From contig NZ_CANNDO010000005.1 in NCBI RefSeq assembly GCF_947503385.1, forward strand, positions 62,001-126,000: a stretch of 64,000 bases of DNA, read 5' to 3'. Position numbers and translations under genes: made by a program. A model generated the notes under the pieces. It did not search any database and had not been told where the DNA came from. It saw nothing but the letters and a program-made list of their open reading frames with translations. Of this stretch, positions 26,261-35,660 are shown one piece after another (positions within the stretch are counted from its first letter, which is position 1; every line of letters starts with the position of its first letter). The DNA is from an uncultured Tateyamaria sp. (GTDB taxonomy: Bacteria > Pseudomonadota > Alphaproteobacteria > Rhodobacterales > Rhodobacteraceae).

Positions 26261-27151
26261 ATGGGCGAAAACGAAGGATCGTCTGACGCAGCGCAACGCG
26301 CGCAGTCAGCCACTGACACGACCACACCACCAAAAAATGGCGGATTTCTGTCGCGCGTGATTGGCGCGCTCAGCCCGGGTGAGGCCGCGACCGCGGACCT
26401 GCCTGCGCCGCAGAGCAAGCCGCAGCAATCCCATGGCATGATCAACCTGCGCCGGATGCGGGTCGAGGATGTCGCCGTGCCCAAGGCCGATATCACCGCC
26501 GTTGCCGACAATGTGTCGCTTGACGAACTGGTCGAATGCTTCCGCGACAGCGGCTACACCCGGTTGCCGGTCTTCGAAGGCACGCTGGACACGCCCATCG
26601 GCTTTGCACATCTCAAGGACGTGGCGCTGCATCACGGCTTCAACGGTGGGGCCAAGGATTTCGATCTGCGCGCGCGCCTGCGCCCGCTGCTCTTTGTGCC
26701 GCCGTCGATGTCCATCGGCGTGTTGCTGACCAAGATGCAAACGGAACGGCGGCACATGGCGCTGGTGATCGACGAATATGGCGGCGTCGACGGGCTTGTG
26801 ACCATCGAAGACCTGATCGAACAGGTCATCGGCGAGATCGAGGATGAACACGACGTCGACGAAGGTGTGCTTTTCGTGCAGGAGAAATCCGGTTGCTACC
26901 TCGCCTTGGCGAAGACGCCGCTTGACGAATTCGAGGACGAGATCGGCATATCGCTCACCACCCATGATGACGTGGACGAAGAAGAGATCGACACTTTGGG
27001 CGGCCTCGTCTTTATGCTGGCGGGCCGCGTGCCTGCGCGGGGCGAGGTCGTGCCGCATCCCGACGGTCCGCAATTCGAGGTGATCGACGCCGACCCCCGC
27101 AGGATCAAACGGCTGCGCGTGCGTTTGCAGGCGCGCGACGCCGCCGAATGA
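26261..27151 (+). CDS. corC: CorC/HlyC family CBS-domain protein
   Basis: The start is the ATG at 26261 with AGGAG five bases before it. The 296-residue protein has a low-complexity N-terminus, two CBS domains (MRVEDVAVPKADITAV and FVPPSMSIGVLLTKMQ... VIDEYGGVDGLVTIEDLIEQVIGEIEDE) and a C-terminal CorC_HlyC domain (LGGLVFMLAGRVPARGEVV). There is no DUF21 membrane domain, which is the CorC type. Family members take part in magnesium/cobalt efflux or envelope function. It overlaps lnt by four bases and follows ybeY. Confidence 0.92.
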   Translation: MGENEGSSDAAQRAQSATDTTTPPKNGGFLSRVIGALSPGEAATADLPAPQSKPQQSHGMINLRRMRVEDVAVPKADITAVADNVSLDELVECFRDSGYTRLPVFEGTLDTPIGFAHLKDVALHHGFNGGAKDFDLRARLRPLLFVPPSMSIGVLLTKMQTERRHMALVIDEYGGVDGLVTIEDLIEQVIGEIEDEHDVDEGVLFVQEKSGCYLALAKTPLDEFEDEIGISLTTHDDVDEEEIDTLGGLVFMLAGRVPARGEVVPHPDGPQFEVIDADPRRIKRLRVRLQARDAAE

Positions 27152-28665
27152 CGGCGCTGACGGCCCGCATCACGGGCTTGCCGTGGTGGGGGCAGGTGGC
27201 GCTGGCCGCTTTGGCTGGCGCAACCGGTGCGCTGGCACATGCGCCGTTCGATCTGGCACCGTTCATCCTTGTGCCGCTGGTGGCCGCTGGTCTGATCGCG
27301 CACCGGGCGCGCTCCGCGACCCGTGCCGCGTGGGGCGGAGCGGCCTTGGGCTTTGGCTATTTCGCGGCGACCCTCACATGGATCCTCGAACCGTTTCAGG
27401 TGGATGCCGCCGTGACCGGCTGGATGGCCCCCTTTGCGCTGGCGCTCCTGGCATTGGGGCTGGGCGGGTTCTGGGCGGCGGCGCTTGGCTTTGCCCGTTG
27501 GGCCGGGGGCGGGCCGGTGGCCTTTGTCGCCAGCCTTGCCGGGGTCGAGATGCTGCGCGCCTACGTTTTGACCGGCTTTCCATGGGCCACGCCGCCACAG
27601 GCGCTGGTGGACGGGCTGGCCGGGCAGGGGTTGGCGCTGCTTGGCCCGCACGGGATGATGCTGGCCCTGACGGGGGGTGCGGCGCTGATCCTGCACGTCA
27701 GATCCAGCATCGTATCCGCCGCCGTGACCGTTGCCGCCACCGCCACGATCCTTGTCCCGCCCCAATCCGCCCCCAGTCCAATGACACCGACCATCGTGCG
27801 CCTGATCCAGCCCAACGCGCCCCAGCACGAAAAATGGGACCCGGCGCGCATACCGATCTTTGTCAATCGCCAGATCGACTACACCGCCGCAGGTCCCGTG
27901 CCGGATCTTGTCCTGCTGCCCGAAACGGCACTGCCCTATGTGGCCGACAACGCCCAGCACGTTTTCGACATCCTCGCCGAAGCAGCACGCGGCGCACCGG
28001 TGGTGCTGGGCATTCAGCGGCGCGACGCCCAGAATGCATACTATAACAGCCTCGTCATGCTGAACCCACAGGGCCAAGTGACGGCGCGCTATGACAAGCA
28101 TCACCTTGTGCCCTTTGGCGAATACATGCCCGCCCAGTGGCTGTTCCGGCACGTCAATGCGGGGGGGCTGGCCGCCCGCGCCAGCGGCGGCTATGCCTCC
28201 GGTCCGGGTCCGCGCCTGCTGGACCTTGGCCCGCTGGGCCGCGCGCTGCCGCTGATCTGCTACGAGGTTGTGTTTGCCCACAATGTCGGCGGCGCACCGA
28301 CGCGCCCGACCGTCCTGATGAACCTCACCAATGATGCGTGGTTCGGCGCGCGCTCCGGCCCGCAACAGCATCTGGCACAGGCCCGGATGCGGGCCATTGA
28401 ACAGGGGCTGCCGATGCTGCGCGCCGCCAACACCGGCATCTCCGCCGTCATCGACCCCAAGGGGCGCGTGCTGGATGCGCTGGCCCTGAACACCGCAGGC
28501 TATCTTGACGTGGCTTTGCCCGCCGCCGCCGCCCCCACCGCATATGCAAGAACCGGTGATGCGCCTTATGCGATCCTGCTGCTGCTGACCGGCGTGGCCC
28601 TTGTGTTGCGCCGGTCCCGTGCCCGCCGCGCGCAGGGCATTGACGACGACGCGTCTGCGGCGTAA
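27148..28665 (+). CDS. lnt: apolipoprotein N-acyltransferase
   Basis: The 505-residue protein has about six to seven N-terminal membrane helices and a periplasmic carbon-nitrogen hydrolase domain. The catalytic triad can be read: Glu in LLPETALPYV near residue 258, Lys in RYDKHHLVPFGEY near 316, and Cys in LICYEVVF near 371. Lnt transfers an acyl chain from phospholipid to the N-terminal Cys of lipoproteins. The overlap with corC (ATGA) shows cotranscription. The stop is followed at once by the metK riboswitch. Confidence 0.94.
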   Translation: MTALTARITGLPWWGQVALAALAGATGALAHAPFDLAPFILVPLVAAGLIAHRARSATRAAWGGAALGFGYFAATLTWILEPFQVDAAVTGWMAPFALALLALGLGGFWAAALGFARWAGGGPVAFVASLAGVEMLRAYVLTGFPWATPPQALVDGLAGQGLALLGPHGMMLALTGGAALILHVRSSIVSAAVTVAATATILVPPQSAPSPMTPTIVRLIQPNAPQHEKWDPARIPIFVNRQIDYTAAGPVPDLVLLPETALPYVADNAQHVFDILAEAARGAPVVLGIQRRDAQNAYYNSLVMLNPQGQVTARYDKHHLVPFGEYMPAQWLFRHVNAGGLAARASGGYASGPGPRLLDLGPLGRALPLICYEVVFAHNVGGAPTRPTVLMNLTNDAWFGARSGPQQHLAQARMRAIEQGLPMLRAANTGISAVIDPKGRVLDALALNTAGYLDVALPAAAAPTAYARTGDAPYAILLLLTGVALVLRRSRARRAQGIDDDASAA

Positions 28666-28679
28666 GTCCGCTCGACCCT

Positions 28680-28724
28680 GTCACAACGGCTTCCTGACGT
28701 GACAGTTGCACATGTAATGGAGCA
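28680..28724 (+). promoter_or_regulatory. SAM/SAH riboswitch upstream of metK
   Basis: The 45-base segment contains CACAACGGCTTCCTG, a CGTGAC return strand pairing with GTCAC, and the conserved tail TAATGGAGCA, all in the order of the SAM/SAH aptamer class known from Rhodobacterales metK leaders. The tail includes the GGAG ribosome site three bases before the metK start region, so ligand binding would hide it and lower MetK synthesis when SAM is plentiful. Confidence 0.93.
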
Positions 28725-28727
28725 CTC

Positions 28728-29909
28728 ATGTCCCGCCAGAACTATACCTTCACCTCGGAATCCGTCTCCGAGGGCCACCCAGACAAGGTCTGCGACCGCA
28801 TTTCCGACGCCGTTCTTGACGCATTCCTCGCCGAAGAACCGGAGGCACGCGTGGCCTGCGAGACCTTTGCCACCACCGACCGCGTGGTGATCGGCGGCGA
28901 AGTCGGCCTGAGCGATCAGGACAAGCTGCACGACTATATGGGCAAGATCGACGAAATCGCGCGCGCTTGTATCAAGGATATCGGCTACGAGCAGGACAAG
29001 TTCCACTGGCAGACCTGCGAGGTCACCAACCTGCTGCACGAACAATCCGCGCATATCGCCCAAGGGGTGGATGCGTCCGCTGACAAGGAAGAAGGCGCAG
29101 GCGATCAGGGTATCATGTTCGGGTTCGCCACGGATGAAACGCCCGAACTGATGCCGGCGCCGATCCATTACGCCCACGCGATGCTGCGCCGTCTGGCCGA
29201 GGTCCGCAAGGACGGCACCGAACCGGCGCTGGGTCCCGACGCCAAATCGCAGCTGTCCGTGATCTATCAGGATGGCAAGCCGGTGGGCGTCAGCTCTCTG
29301 GTGCTGTCCACCCAGCACCTCGATCCCGATCTGACCAGCGCCGATATCCGCGCCATGGTCGCCCCCTATATCCAAGAGGTCCTGCCCGACGGCTGGCTCA
29401 CCGATGAGACCGAGTGGCACGTGAACCCCACCGGCAAATTCGTGATCGGCGGTCCCGACGGGGATGCGGGCCTGACCGGGCGCAAGATCATCGTGGACAC
29501 CTATGGTGGTGCCGCCCCCCATGGCGGTGGTGCGTTCTCGGGCAAAGACCCGACCAAAGTGGACCGCTCGGCGGCCTATGCGGCGCGCTATCTGGCCAAG
29601 AATGTCGTGGCCGCAGGCCTTGCCCGCAAATGCACGATCCAGCTTAGCTATGCCATTGGCGTGTCCAAACCCCTGTCGATCTATTGCGACACGTTTGGCA
29701 CCGGCGTTGTGCCCGATGCCCAGATCGAGGCGGCTGTGGCCCTGTCCATGGACCTCAGCCCGCGCGGCATTCGCGAGCATCTGGAACTCAACAAACCCGT
29801 CTACCAGCGCACGGCGGCCTATGGCCACTTTGGCCGCGCGCCCGACGCCGACGGCGGCTTTAGCTGGGAAAAGACAGATCTGGCCGACGCGCTCAAGGCA
29901 GCGGTGTAA
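28728..29909 (+). CDS. metK: S-adenosylmethionine synthetase
   Basis: The 393-residue protein has the MetK landmarks: [22 protein letters not shown] at the N-terminus, [12 protein letters not shown] near residue 123, and [22 protein letters not shown] near 258. It makes SAM from methionine and ATP in the cytosol. The ATG at 28728 follows directly on the riboswitch that contains its ribosome site, so feedback control at the level of translation is expected. Confidence 0.96.
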   Translation: MSRQNYTFTSESVSEGHPDKVCDRISDAVLDAFLAEEPEARVACETFATTDRVVIGGEVGLSDQDKLHDYMGKIDEIARACIKDIGYEQDKFHWQTCEVTNLLHEQSAHIAQGVDASADKEEGAGDQGIMFGFATDETPELMPAPIHYAHAMLRRLAEVRKDGTEPALGPDAKSQLSVIYQDGKPVGVSSLVLSTQHLDPDLTSADIRAMVAPYIQEVLPDGWLTDETEWHVNPTGKFVIGGPDGDAGLTGRKIIVDTYGGAAPHGGGAFSGKDPTKVDRSAAYAARYLAKNVVAAGLARKCTIQLSYAIGVSKPLSIYCDTFGTGVVPDAQIEAAVALSMDLSPRGIREHLELNKPVYQRTAAYGHFGRAPDADGGFSWEKTDLADALKAAV

Positions 29910-29987
29910 CCCGCCTCACCAAACGGTGCTTGGATTTTGAACGGGGCGTGGCATAGCTTTTCATCATTCCGATGAAAGGCCCTGCCC

Positions 29988-30530
29988 ATGCCCCGTCTCG
30001 CTCTTGCCCTGCTGATCGCTTTTGCTGCGCCGCTTGCGGCCCAAGACACGCCCGCTCCCCCGGTGATCGAGGCCGAGCCGCCGATGACCATGCTGCGCAT
30101 GGCCGAGATCATCCGCGCCATCGACCCCGAGGCGGTGCCCGCAGGCAACACCATCCAGTTCACCATCGACGACATCCCGCTTGTGGTGATTGCCGATCCA
30201 CGTGCGGACAGGATGCGCGCCATGGTGCCAATCCGGTCCGCCGCAGGCCTGTCAGCCGAGGAACTCATGCGCCTCATGCAGGCCAATTTCGACAGCGCGC
30301 TCGACGCGCGCTACGCGGTGGCGCAGGGGCGGCTCTGGGGTGTGTTCATCCACCCGCTCAGCCCGCTGGAAAAGGATCAGCTGCTGTCGGCCTTCGTGCA
30401 GACAATCAACGTCGCCCGCACCTATGGCCAGACCTATTCAGGCGGCGCCACCGTGTTCGGCGGCGGTGACAGCAACGGTCTCTATCAGGACCTGCTCAAA
30501 GAGCTGCTGAAAAAGGGCGAGGATATCTAG
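29988..30530 (+). CDS. secreted protein, possibly YbjN/CesT-like fold
   Basis: The 180-residue protein has a signal peptide (MPRLALALLIAFAAPLAAQ). The mature part alternates predicted strands and helices: FTIDDIPLVVIADPRADRMRAMVPI, then SAEELMRLMQANFDSALDARYAVAQGRLWGVFIHPLSPL. This order recalls the YbjN/CesT type of small chaperone-like domain, but the match is by pattern only. A Gly-rich segment (YSGGATVFGGGDSNG) precedes the end. The role is unknown. Its stop shares a CTAG with the convergent rpiB stop. Confidence 0.72.
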   Translation: MPRLALALLIAFAAPLAAQDTPAPPVIEAEPPMTMLRMAEIIRAIDPEAVPAGNTIQFTIDDIPLVVIADPRADRMRAMVPIRSAAGLSAEELMRLMQANFDSALDARYAVAQGRLWGVFIHPLSPLEKDQLLSAFVQTINVARTYGQTYSGGATVFGGGDSNGLYQDLLKELLKKGEDI

Positions 30531-30964
30531 CTCTCCAACGCCTTGATCATATCCACCCGCACAGCATGACGCCCGCCACCAAACCCGGTGGTCAGGAATG
30601 CGTCCACAATGTCCAGCGCAAGACCTTCGCCGATCACACGCGCCCCAAGGGCGAGCATATTGGCGTCGTTGTGCTCCCGGATCATCGCCGCTGAAAACGT
30701 GTCGGAACACACGCCGCAACGGACGCCCCTGACCTTGTTGGCCGCCATCATGATGCCTTGCCCTGTGCCGCACAGGACAATGCCCAGATCGGCCTCGCCC
30801 GCCGCGACCTTGCGCGCCGCCGCCGCCCCATGGTCGGGGTAATGCGTGCTCTCCGTCGTGATCGGCCCAATGTCCTCAACGACGTGCCCGCGCTCTGCGA
30901 CATGGGCCGCAACAGCCTGCCGCAACCCGATTGCCGCATGATCACTCGACAAAACCACCCGCAT
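30527..30964 (-). CDS. rpiB: ribose-5-phosphate isomerase B
   Basis: The ATG at 30964 (MRVVLSSDHAAIGLR) has a GGGGG tract about eight bases upstream. The 145-residue length and the motifs SSDHAAIGLR, THYPDHG, LCGTGQGIMMAANKVRGVRCG and REHNDANMLALGARV fit the RpiB/LacAB family, with the catalytic Cys in LCGTG. It interconverts ribose-5-phosphate and ribulose-5-phosphate, or a related sugar phosphate. It is convergent with the secreted-protein gene. Confidence 0.92.
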   Translation of the reverse strand: MRVVLSSDHAAIGLRQAVAAHVAERGHVVEDIGPITTESTHYPDHGAAAARKVAAGEADLGIVLCGTGQGIMMAANKVRGVRCGVCSDTFSAAMIREHNDANMLALGARVIGEGLALDIVDAFLTTGFGGGRHAVRVDMIKALES

Positions 30965-31330
30965 GATGCACCCCCGCATTTCAAATCTGCCGCCTCCTAA
31001 CACGACCAACGCGACAGTCGAACCCACTCCCCGTCTCTGTCCCAAAAAAATCCTGGGGGAGGCCGCAGGCCGGGGGCAAAGCCCCCCAAAACATGTCGTC
31101 GCCGACAGGCGGCCTTTGGATCACGGCGGACCACCCCCCTTGCCCAACCCGGATCGACCCGCTATACGCGCGACCGTCGACAAGGTGAAAACACCGCAGA
31201 ACATCGAGACGAGCAGGGTCGGAACCATCCGGCCCTCTTTGTTTTGCATTGCACCTGACCAATTGAAACCAAGACCGGCGGAGACAACCGCACGGCCCGT
31301 AAAACACAAATGTTAGGAAAACGACGCCAC
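30965..31330. other. intergenic region between rpiB and rpsA
   Basis: No gene is supported here. The stretch holds repeat copy R4 (31034-31089) and the rpsA leader. In many proteobacteria cmk lies directly upstream of rpsA; no trace of it is seen. The segment just before rpsA (31200-31330) is richer in A and T and probably holds the rpsA promoter. Confidence 0.6.
31034..31089 (+). repeat. dispersed GGGGG-rich intergenic repeat, copy R4
   Basis: The copy reads GTCTCTGTCCCAAAAAAATCC, slightly beyond R3 and R6 in matching length, then TGGGGGAGGCCGCAGGCC and GGGGGCAAAGCCCCCC. Two stem-loops are possible (GGCCGCAGGCC region and GGGGGC/GCCCCC). Confidence 0.8.
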
Positions 31331-33007
31331 ATGGCTGATAAAATGATGGAGGAATTCGAAGCCCTCCTGCAAGAAAGCTTCGAAATGGACACCCCCGAAG
31401 AGGGTTCGGTTGTCAAAGGCAAGGTCCTCGCCATCGAGGCGGGTCAAGCCATCATCGACGTCGGCTACAAGATGGAAGGCCGCGTCGAGCTCAAGGAATT
31501 CGCAGAACCCGGTGAAGCACCGAGCGTTCAGGTGGGCGACGAGGTCGAAGTGTACCTGCGTGCTGCCGAAAACGCCCGTGGCGAAGCGGTAATCTCCCGC
31601 GAGATGGCCCGCCGCGAAGAAGCATGGGACCGTCTCGAAACCGCCTACGCTGGCGAAGCCCGCGTCGAAGGCGCGATCTTTGGCCGTGTCAAAGGTGGCT
31701 TTACCGTCGATCTGGGCGGCGCCGTGGCGTTCCTGCCCGGCTCTCAGGTTGACGTGCGCCCCGTGCGCGACGCAGGCCCGCTGATGGGTCTGAAACAGCC
31801 CTTCCAGATTCTGAAAATGGACCGCCGCCGGGGCAACATCGTTGTGTCGCGCCGTGCGATCCTCGAAGAATCCCGCGCCGAACAGCGCGCCGAAGTGATC
31901 GGCAACCTGACCGAAGGTCAGAATGTCGACGGCGTGGTCAAGAACATCACCGAATACGGTGCGTTTGTTGACCTGGGCGGTGTTGACGGCCTGCTGCACG
32001 TCACCGACATGGCATGGCGCCGGGTGAACCACCCGTCCGAGATCCTCACCATCGGTGAGACGATCAAGGTGCAGGTGATCAAAATCAACAAAGAGACGCA
32101 CCGCATCTCCTTGGGTATGAAACAGCTGCAAGAAGATCCATGGGATCTGGTGGCCGCGAAATACCCGCTGGAATCGACCCATACTGGCCGCGTCACCAAC
32201 ATCACCGATTACGGTGCCTTTGTTGAACTGGAGCCCGGTGTCGAAGGTCTGGTCCACGTCTCCGAGATGTCCTGGACCAAAAAGAACGTGCACCCCGGCA
32301 AGATCGTGTCCACCTCGCAAGAGGTCGAAGTCATGGTTCTGGAAATCGACGGCGCCAAGCGTCGCGTGTCTCTGGGCCTGAAACAGACCATGCGCAACCC
32401 GTGGGAAGTGTTTGCAGAAACACATCCCGAGGGCACCGAGGTCGAAGGCGAAGTCAAGAACATCACCGAATTTGGTCTGTTCGTTGGCCTGGACGGCGAC
32501 ATCGACGGCATGGTTCACCTCAGCGACCTCAGCTGGGACCAGCGTGGCGAAGAGGCGATCCAGGATTACCGCAAGGGCGACATGGTCCACGCGGTTGTGT
32601 CCGAAGTCGACGTCGAGAAAGAGCGTATCTCGCTCTCGATCAAAGCGGTGGGCGGCGACAAATTCGCCGAAGCCGTGGGCGGCGTGAAACGCGGCTCGAT
32701 CGTGACCGTGAACGTCACCTCGATCGAAGAGGGCGGCATCGAAGTGGAATATGAAGGCATGAAATCCTTCATCCGCCGCTCCGATCTCAGCCGTGACCGT
32801 GCCGAACAGCGCCCCGAGCGTTTCTCGGTTGGTGACAAGGTTGACGTCCGCATCACCAATATCGACGGCAAAACCCGTCGTCTGGGTGTGTCGATCAAAG
32901 CACGCGAAATCGCCGAAGAGAAAGAGGCCGTGGAACAGTACGGTTCCTCCGACAGCGGCGCGTCGCTGGGCGACATCCTCGGCGCAGCCCTCAAGGGCGA
33001 CGAGTAA
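31331..33007 (+). CDS. rpsA: 30S ribosomal protein S1
   Basis: I use the ATG at 31331 (MADKMMEEFEALLQESFEMD), which gives 558 residues, the usual alphaproteobacterial length. Six S1 RNA-binding domains follow one another, each with a version of the pattern G.V..I..YGAFV.L..GV.GL.H.S (for example NITEYGAFVDLGGVDGLLHV and NITDYGAFVELEPGVEGLVHV). S1 helps the 30S subunit bind mRNA, chiefly those with weak ribosome sites. A terminator follows, and ihfB begins 280 bases on. Confidence 0.96.
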   Translation: MADKMMEEFEALLQESFEMDTPEEGSVVKGKVLAIEAGQAIIDVGYKMEGRVELKEFAEPGEAPSVQVGDEVEVYLRAAENARGEAVISREMARREEAWDRLETAYAGEARVEGAIFGRVKGGFTVDLGGAVAFLPGSQVDVRPVRDAGPLMGLKQPFQILKMDRRRGNIVVSRRAILEESRAEQRAEVIGNLTEGQNVDGVVKNITEYGAFVDLGGVDGLLHVTDMAWRRVNHPSEILTIGETIKVQVIKINKETHRISLGMKQLQEDPWDLVAAKYPLESTHTGRVTNITDYGAFVELEPGVEGLVHVSEMSWTKKNVHPGKIVSTSQEVEVMVLEIDGAKRRVSLGLKQTMRNPWEVFAETHPEGTEVEGEVKNITEFGLFVGLDGDIDGMVHLSDLSWDQRGEEAIQDYRKGDMVHAVVSEVDVEKERISLSIKAVGGDKFAEAVGGVKRGSIVTVNVTSIEEGGIEVEYEGMKSFIRRSDLSRDRAEQRPERFSVGDKVDVRITNIDGKTRRLGVSIKAREIAEEKEAVEQYGSSDSGASLGDILGAALKGDE

Positions 33008-33031
33008 ACACACGCCATCAGGCGGAACGGA

Positions 33032-33056
33032 ACGGGGGCCTTCGGGCCCCCGTTTT
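33032..33056 (+). terminator. intrinsic terminator after rpsA
   Basis: The stem CGGGGGCC / GGCCCCCG closes on a stable TTCG tetraloop and is followed by TTTTG. It lies 24 bases after the rpsA stop. Confidence 0.9.
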
Positions 33057-33291
33057 GCATTATGCAGCATAGTGCGCGAATCGTCTTGTCACAGGACGCA
33101 GACGCACCCGTACGGTTCCCGATATGAGCCGTTGCTCTGATCGAATTGGCAGCAAAGCGCCCGCAACCCCCGGTTTTTGGGGTGAAAAAGCACTTGGGGG
33201 GAACGGCTCGCTATTCCCGAAAGGCGCGATTGTTCCTATACTCTCCCAAACAAAAACGAAGCGAATGCAAGTCCTTCGGGGGGAGAACACC

Positions 33292-33576
33292 ATGATCCGG
33301 TCTGAGCTGATCCAAAAGATCGCCGACGAAAACCCGCATCTCTATCAGCGCGACGTAGAGCGGATCGTAAACACCATCTTTGACGAAGTGACTGCCGCCA
33401 TGGCGCGCGGCGACCGCGTGGAACTGCGCGGTTTCGGTGCGTTCTCGGTCAAGAAACGTGACGCGCGCACGGGCCGCAACCCGCGCACCGGCGAAACGGT
33501 CGAGGTCGAGGAAAAGCACGTGCCTTTCTTCAAGACCGGCAAGTTGCTTCGGGACCGTCTGAACGGGAAAGCCTGA
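33292..33576 (+). CDS. ihfB: integration host factor subunit beta
   Basis: The ATG at 33292 has GGGGGGAG seven bases before it. The 94-residue protein has the HU/IHF fold: [27 protein letters not shown] helices, then the DNA-bending arm with [22 protein letters not shown] and the conserved Pro, and LRDRLNG at the end. The N-terminus (MIRSELI) is of the IhfB type. It forms a heterodimer with IhfA and bends DNA. Its stop overlaps the lapA start by one base (TGATG). Confidence 0.93.
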   Translation: MIRSELIQKIADENPHLYQRDVERIVNTIFDEVTAAMARGDRVELRGFGAFSVKKRDARTGRNPRTGETVEVEEKHVPFFKTGKLLRDRLNGKA

Positions 33577-33926
33577 TGCGTTACATCCGATACGCCTGTA
33601 TCGCCGTTTTTGCCATTGCACTCATTGCTGTGGCGCTGGCCAATCGCGGCATGGTCACCCTCAAGGTTCTGCCGGGCGAGATTGCCGGGCTGTTTGCCGT
33701 CACACCGTCGGTGCAATTGCCGCTGTTTGTGGTGATCTTCGGCGGCATCATCGCGGGCCTGCTGGTGGGTTTTGTCTGGGAATGGCTGCGCGAGTATAAC
33801 ATCCGCGCCGAAAACAGCCGCAACGCCCGCGAGGTGCGGCGGCTGGAGCGTGAGGTCAAACGCCTCAAATCCGAAAAGCACGAAGGCCAGGACGAAGTGC
33901 TGGCGCTTTTGGACGAGGCCAGCTAA
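33576..33926 (+). CDS. LapA family (DUF1049) inner-membrane protein
   Basis: The 116-residue protein has two hydrophobic helices (residues about 5-23 and 48-68) separated by a short loop, then a basic, heptad-like cytoplasmic tail ([19 protein letters not shown]) that could form a coiled coil. This is the LapA/YciS pattern, linked in other bacteria with lipopolysaccharide assembly control. It is translationally coupled to ihfB and precedes trpF by 10 bases. Confidence 0.85.
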   Translation: MRYIRYACIAVFAIALIAVALANRGMVTLKVLPGEIAGLFAVTPSVQLPLFVVIFGGIIAGLLVGFVWEWLREYNIRAENSRNAREVRRLEREVKRLKSEKHEGQDEVLALLDEAS

Positions 33927-33936
33927 GCCCGACCCC

Positions 33937-34581
33937 ATGTCGGATATCTCGGTCAAAATCTGCGGCCTGAGCCGCCCCGAACACGTGTCTGCCGCGGCAG
34001 AGGCGGGGGCGACGTATGTGGGCTTTGTCTTTTTCGAAAAATCGCCGCGCAATGTGTCGCTGGACACGGCGCGCGGGCTGGCCATCGACACGCCGCCGGG
34101 CGTGGCCAAGGTGGCGCTGGTGGTGAATGCGGATGATGCGTTTCTTGACGACCTGACCGCGACGGTCCCGCTCGACATGCTGCAATTGCACGGCGCGGAA
34201 ACACCTGAACGGGTGGCCGAGATCAAGGCCCGCTTTGGCCTGCCGGTGATGAAGGCGGTCGGCATCGCCTCTGCCGACGATCTGCCCCAGCTTGACGCCT
34301 ATGCCCGCGTCGCCGACCAAATCCTCGTGGACACCAAAGCGCCCAAAGGGGCGGACCGTCCGGGCGGCAACGGCGCAACCTTTGACTGGTCCCTGATTGT
34401 GGGCCGCCGCTGGCCGGTGCCGTGGATGCTGGCCGGGGGCCTGACCCCGGACAACGTGGCCGACGCCGTGCGCGCCACCGGCGCCCGCCAGATTGACCTG
34501 AGTTCCGCGGTCGAGACCGCGCCCGGTCAAAAGGATGCAGGCCTGATCCGCGATTTCATGTCCGCCGTGCGCGCGATCTGA
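33937..34581 (+). CDS. trpF: phosphoribosylanthranilate isomerase
   Basis: The ATG at 33937 ([17 protein letters not shown]) is used. The 214-residue TIM barrel has the catalytic Cys in KICGL near residue 9, [10 protein letters not shown] near 75, the catalytic Asp in [10 protein letters not shown] near 130, and the phosphate-binding LAGGLTPDN and DLSSAVE at the end. TrpF isomerises PRA to CdRP in tryptophan synthesis. trpB, normally next on the same strand, is displaced by an inserted gene on the opposite strand. Confidence 0.94.
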   Translation: MSDISVKICGLSRPEHVSAAAEAGATYVGFVFFEKSPRNVSLDTARGLAIDTPPGVAKVALVVNADDAFLDDLTATVPLDMLQLHGAETPERVAEIKARFGLPVMKAVGIASADDLPQLDAYARVADQILVDTKAPKGADRPGGNGATFDWSLIVGRRWPVPWMLAGGLTPDNVADAVRATGARQIDLSSAVETAPGQKDAGLIRDFMSAVRAI

Positions 34582-34600
34582 GGCGTCGTCCACTGCAACA

Positions 34601-35434
34601 CTAGAAGCCGATGTTGCCGGGGTGCACGGGTGCATTCGGCGCGTTACCGGCACTCTCGGGGGAACGGCGAACCACTTCCTTGGGTTTGGGCGCTGGCGCG
34701 TGGTCGTCAAAAAATTCCAGAATTTCAACGCTGTATTTGGCTTTGTCGACACTCACGATGTCCCACAAGGACGCGGGTGTGCTGTGGATGGGGTGGCTCA
34801 CCCATCCATCATCAATGATGTGACCTGCAACTTTGTGGGCATAGGTGATCAAACCGGCGCACGACAGGGCCGGCATGTTGCCTGCCCACTCATTCGCCTT
34901 GGCGAGCGCCATTGTGGATAATGTCGCGGGGATCTGGAAGGCGGGGCGCGTCACTGCCGCGATCATGTCCCCGGCTTCGTCGTCATCGAGGCAATGTGCG
35001 GAGACCTTTCGTACGTACAAATTACCCAGTTCTCCAACCGACCCCACCATCAGCGCAGCGATGTCGTAAGACCCCTTGGGGTAATCCATATTCCTGTCGT
35101 AATACGCGAAGACAAATTGTTTGATGCGTGCGCGTTGGCGCGCGTTGAGTTGGTTGCACTTGACGCAGGCCACGGCATTGGTCCGGTCTGAGGCAAAGAT
35201 GTCCTTTACCTTGTCCAGTTTCACAGGCATTTCCATAGCCCTGCCGCCGCCGATGTACAAAGACGCGTGCCCAAAATTGACGCCGGACACCGCACGGATG
35301 GCGGTGTTTTCCTGTCCGTTCCAAAAAGTTTTGTTGTTACGCTCGTACCCATTGTTGACGAGGAAAAAGTCCCCCGGTTTCATTGTGGTGAGCATCTTTT
35401 CGAGAGCGTGAGTATGTGTTGCGTTAAATGGCAT
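34601..35434 (-). CDS. permuted NlpC/P60 (YiiX-like) papain-fold protein inserted between trpF and trpB
   Basis: The ATG at 35434 has GGAGC five bases before it; the open frame further upstream is not coding-like. The 277-residue protein has KPGDFFLVNN near residue 19, then NFGHASLYIGGGRAMEM with His56, and much later LSCAGLITYAHK with Cys192. His before Cys is the circularly permuted NlpC/P60 arrangement, found in YiiX-like and related cysteine amidases, peptidases or acyltransferases. There is no signal peptide; a Pro-rich tail ends the protein. Its base composition is less GC-rich than the trp genes on both sides, which suggests transfer. The substrate is unknown. Confidence 0.75.
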   Translation of the reverse strand: MPFNATHTHALEKMLTTMKPGDFFLVNNGYERNNKTFWNGQENTAIRAVSGVNFGHASLYIGGGRAMEMPVKLDKVKDIFASDRTNAVACVKCNQLNARQRARIKQFVFAYYDRNMDYPKGSYDIAALMVGSVGELGNLYVRKVSAHCLDDDEAGDMIAAVTRPAFQIPATLSTMALAKANEWAGNMPALSCAGLITYAHKVAGHIIDDGWVSHPIHSTPASLWDIVSVDKAKYSVEILEFFDDHAPAPKPKEVVRRSPESAGNAPNAPVHPGNIGF

Positions 35435-35660
35435 TGAAGCTCCTAAAATTCTTAAATGACCGACCTGGGGGCGGCGGAAAATGAACCACGGCAATCCGTA
35501 TGCTAGCACGCTATTCCGGGCGAGCTGGCCAGGCCATCCCCAGATCGGGTGATAAACGGCTGGGGATGCGTCAAAAGGGGCGGCAAATATTCCCGCCCCA
35601 CATGCTTTACCCCACCGGGCAACCCCGCTACCTCTGTCATGCTGAAAACGAGGTGTGCGC

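Noticed and set aside
31313..33070. A 585-codon open frame antisense to rpsA
   Set aside because: It mirrors the S1 gene almost exactly and has the repeated His/Phe-rich pattern of an antisense shadow; rpsA is certain.
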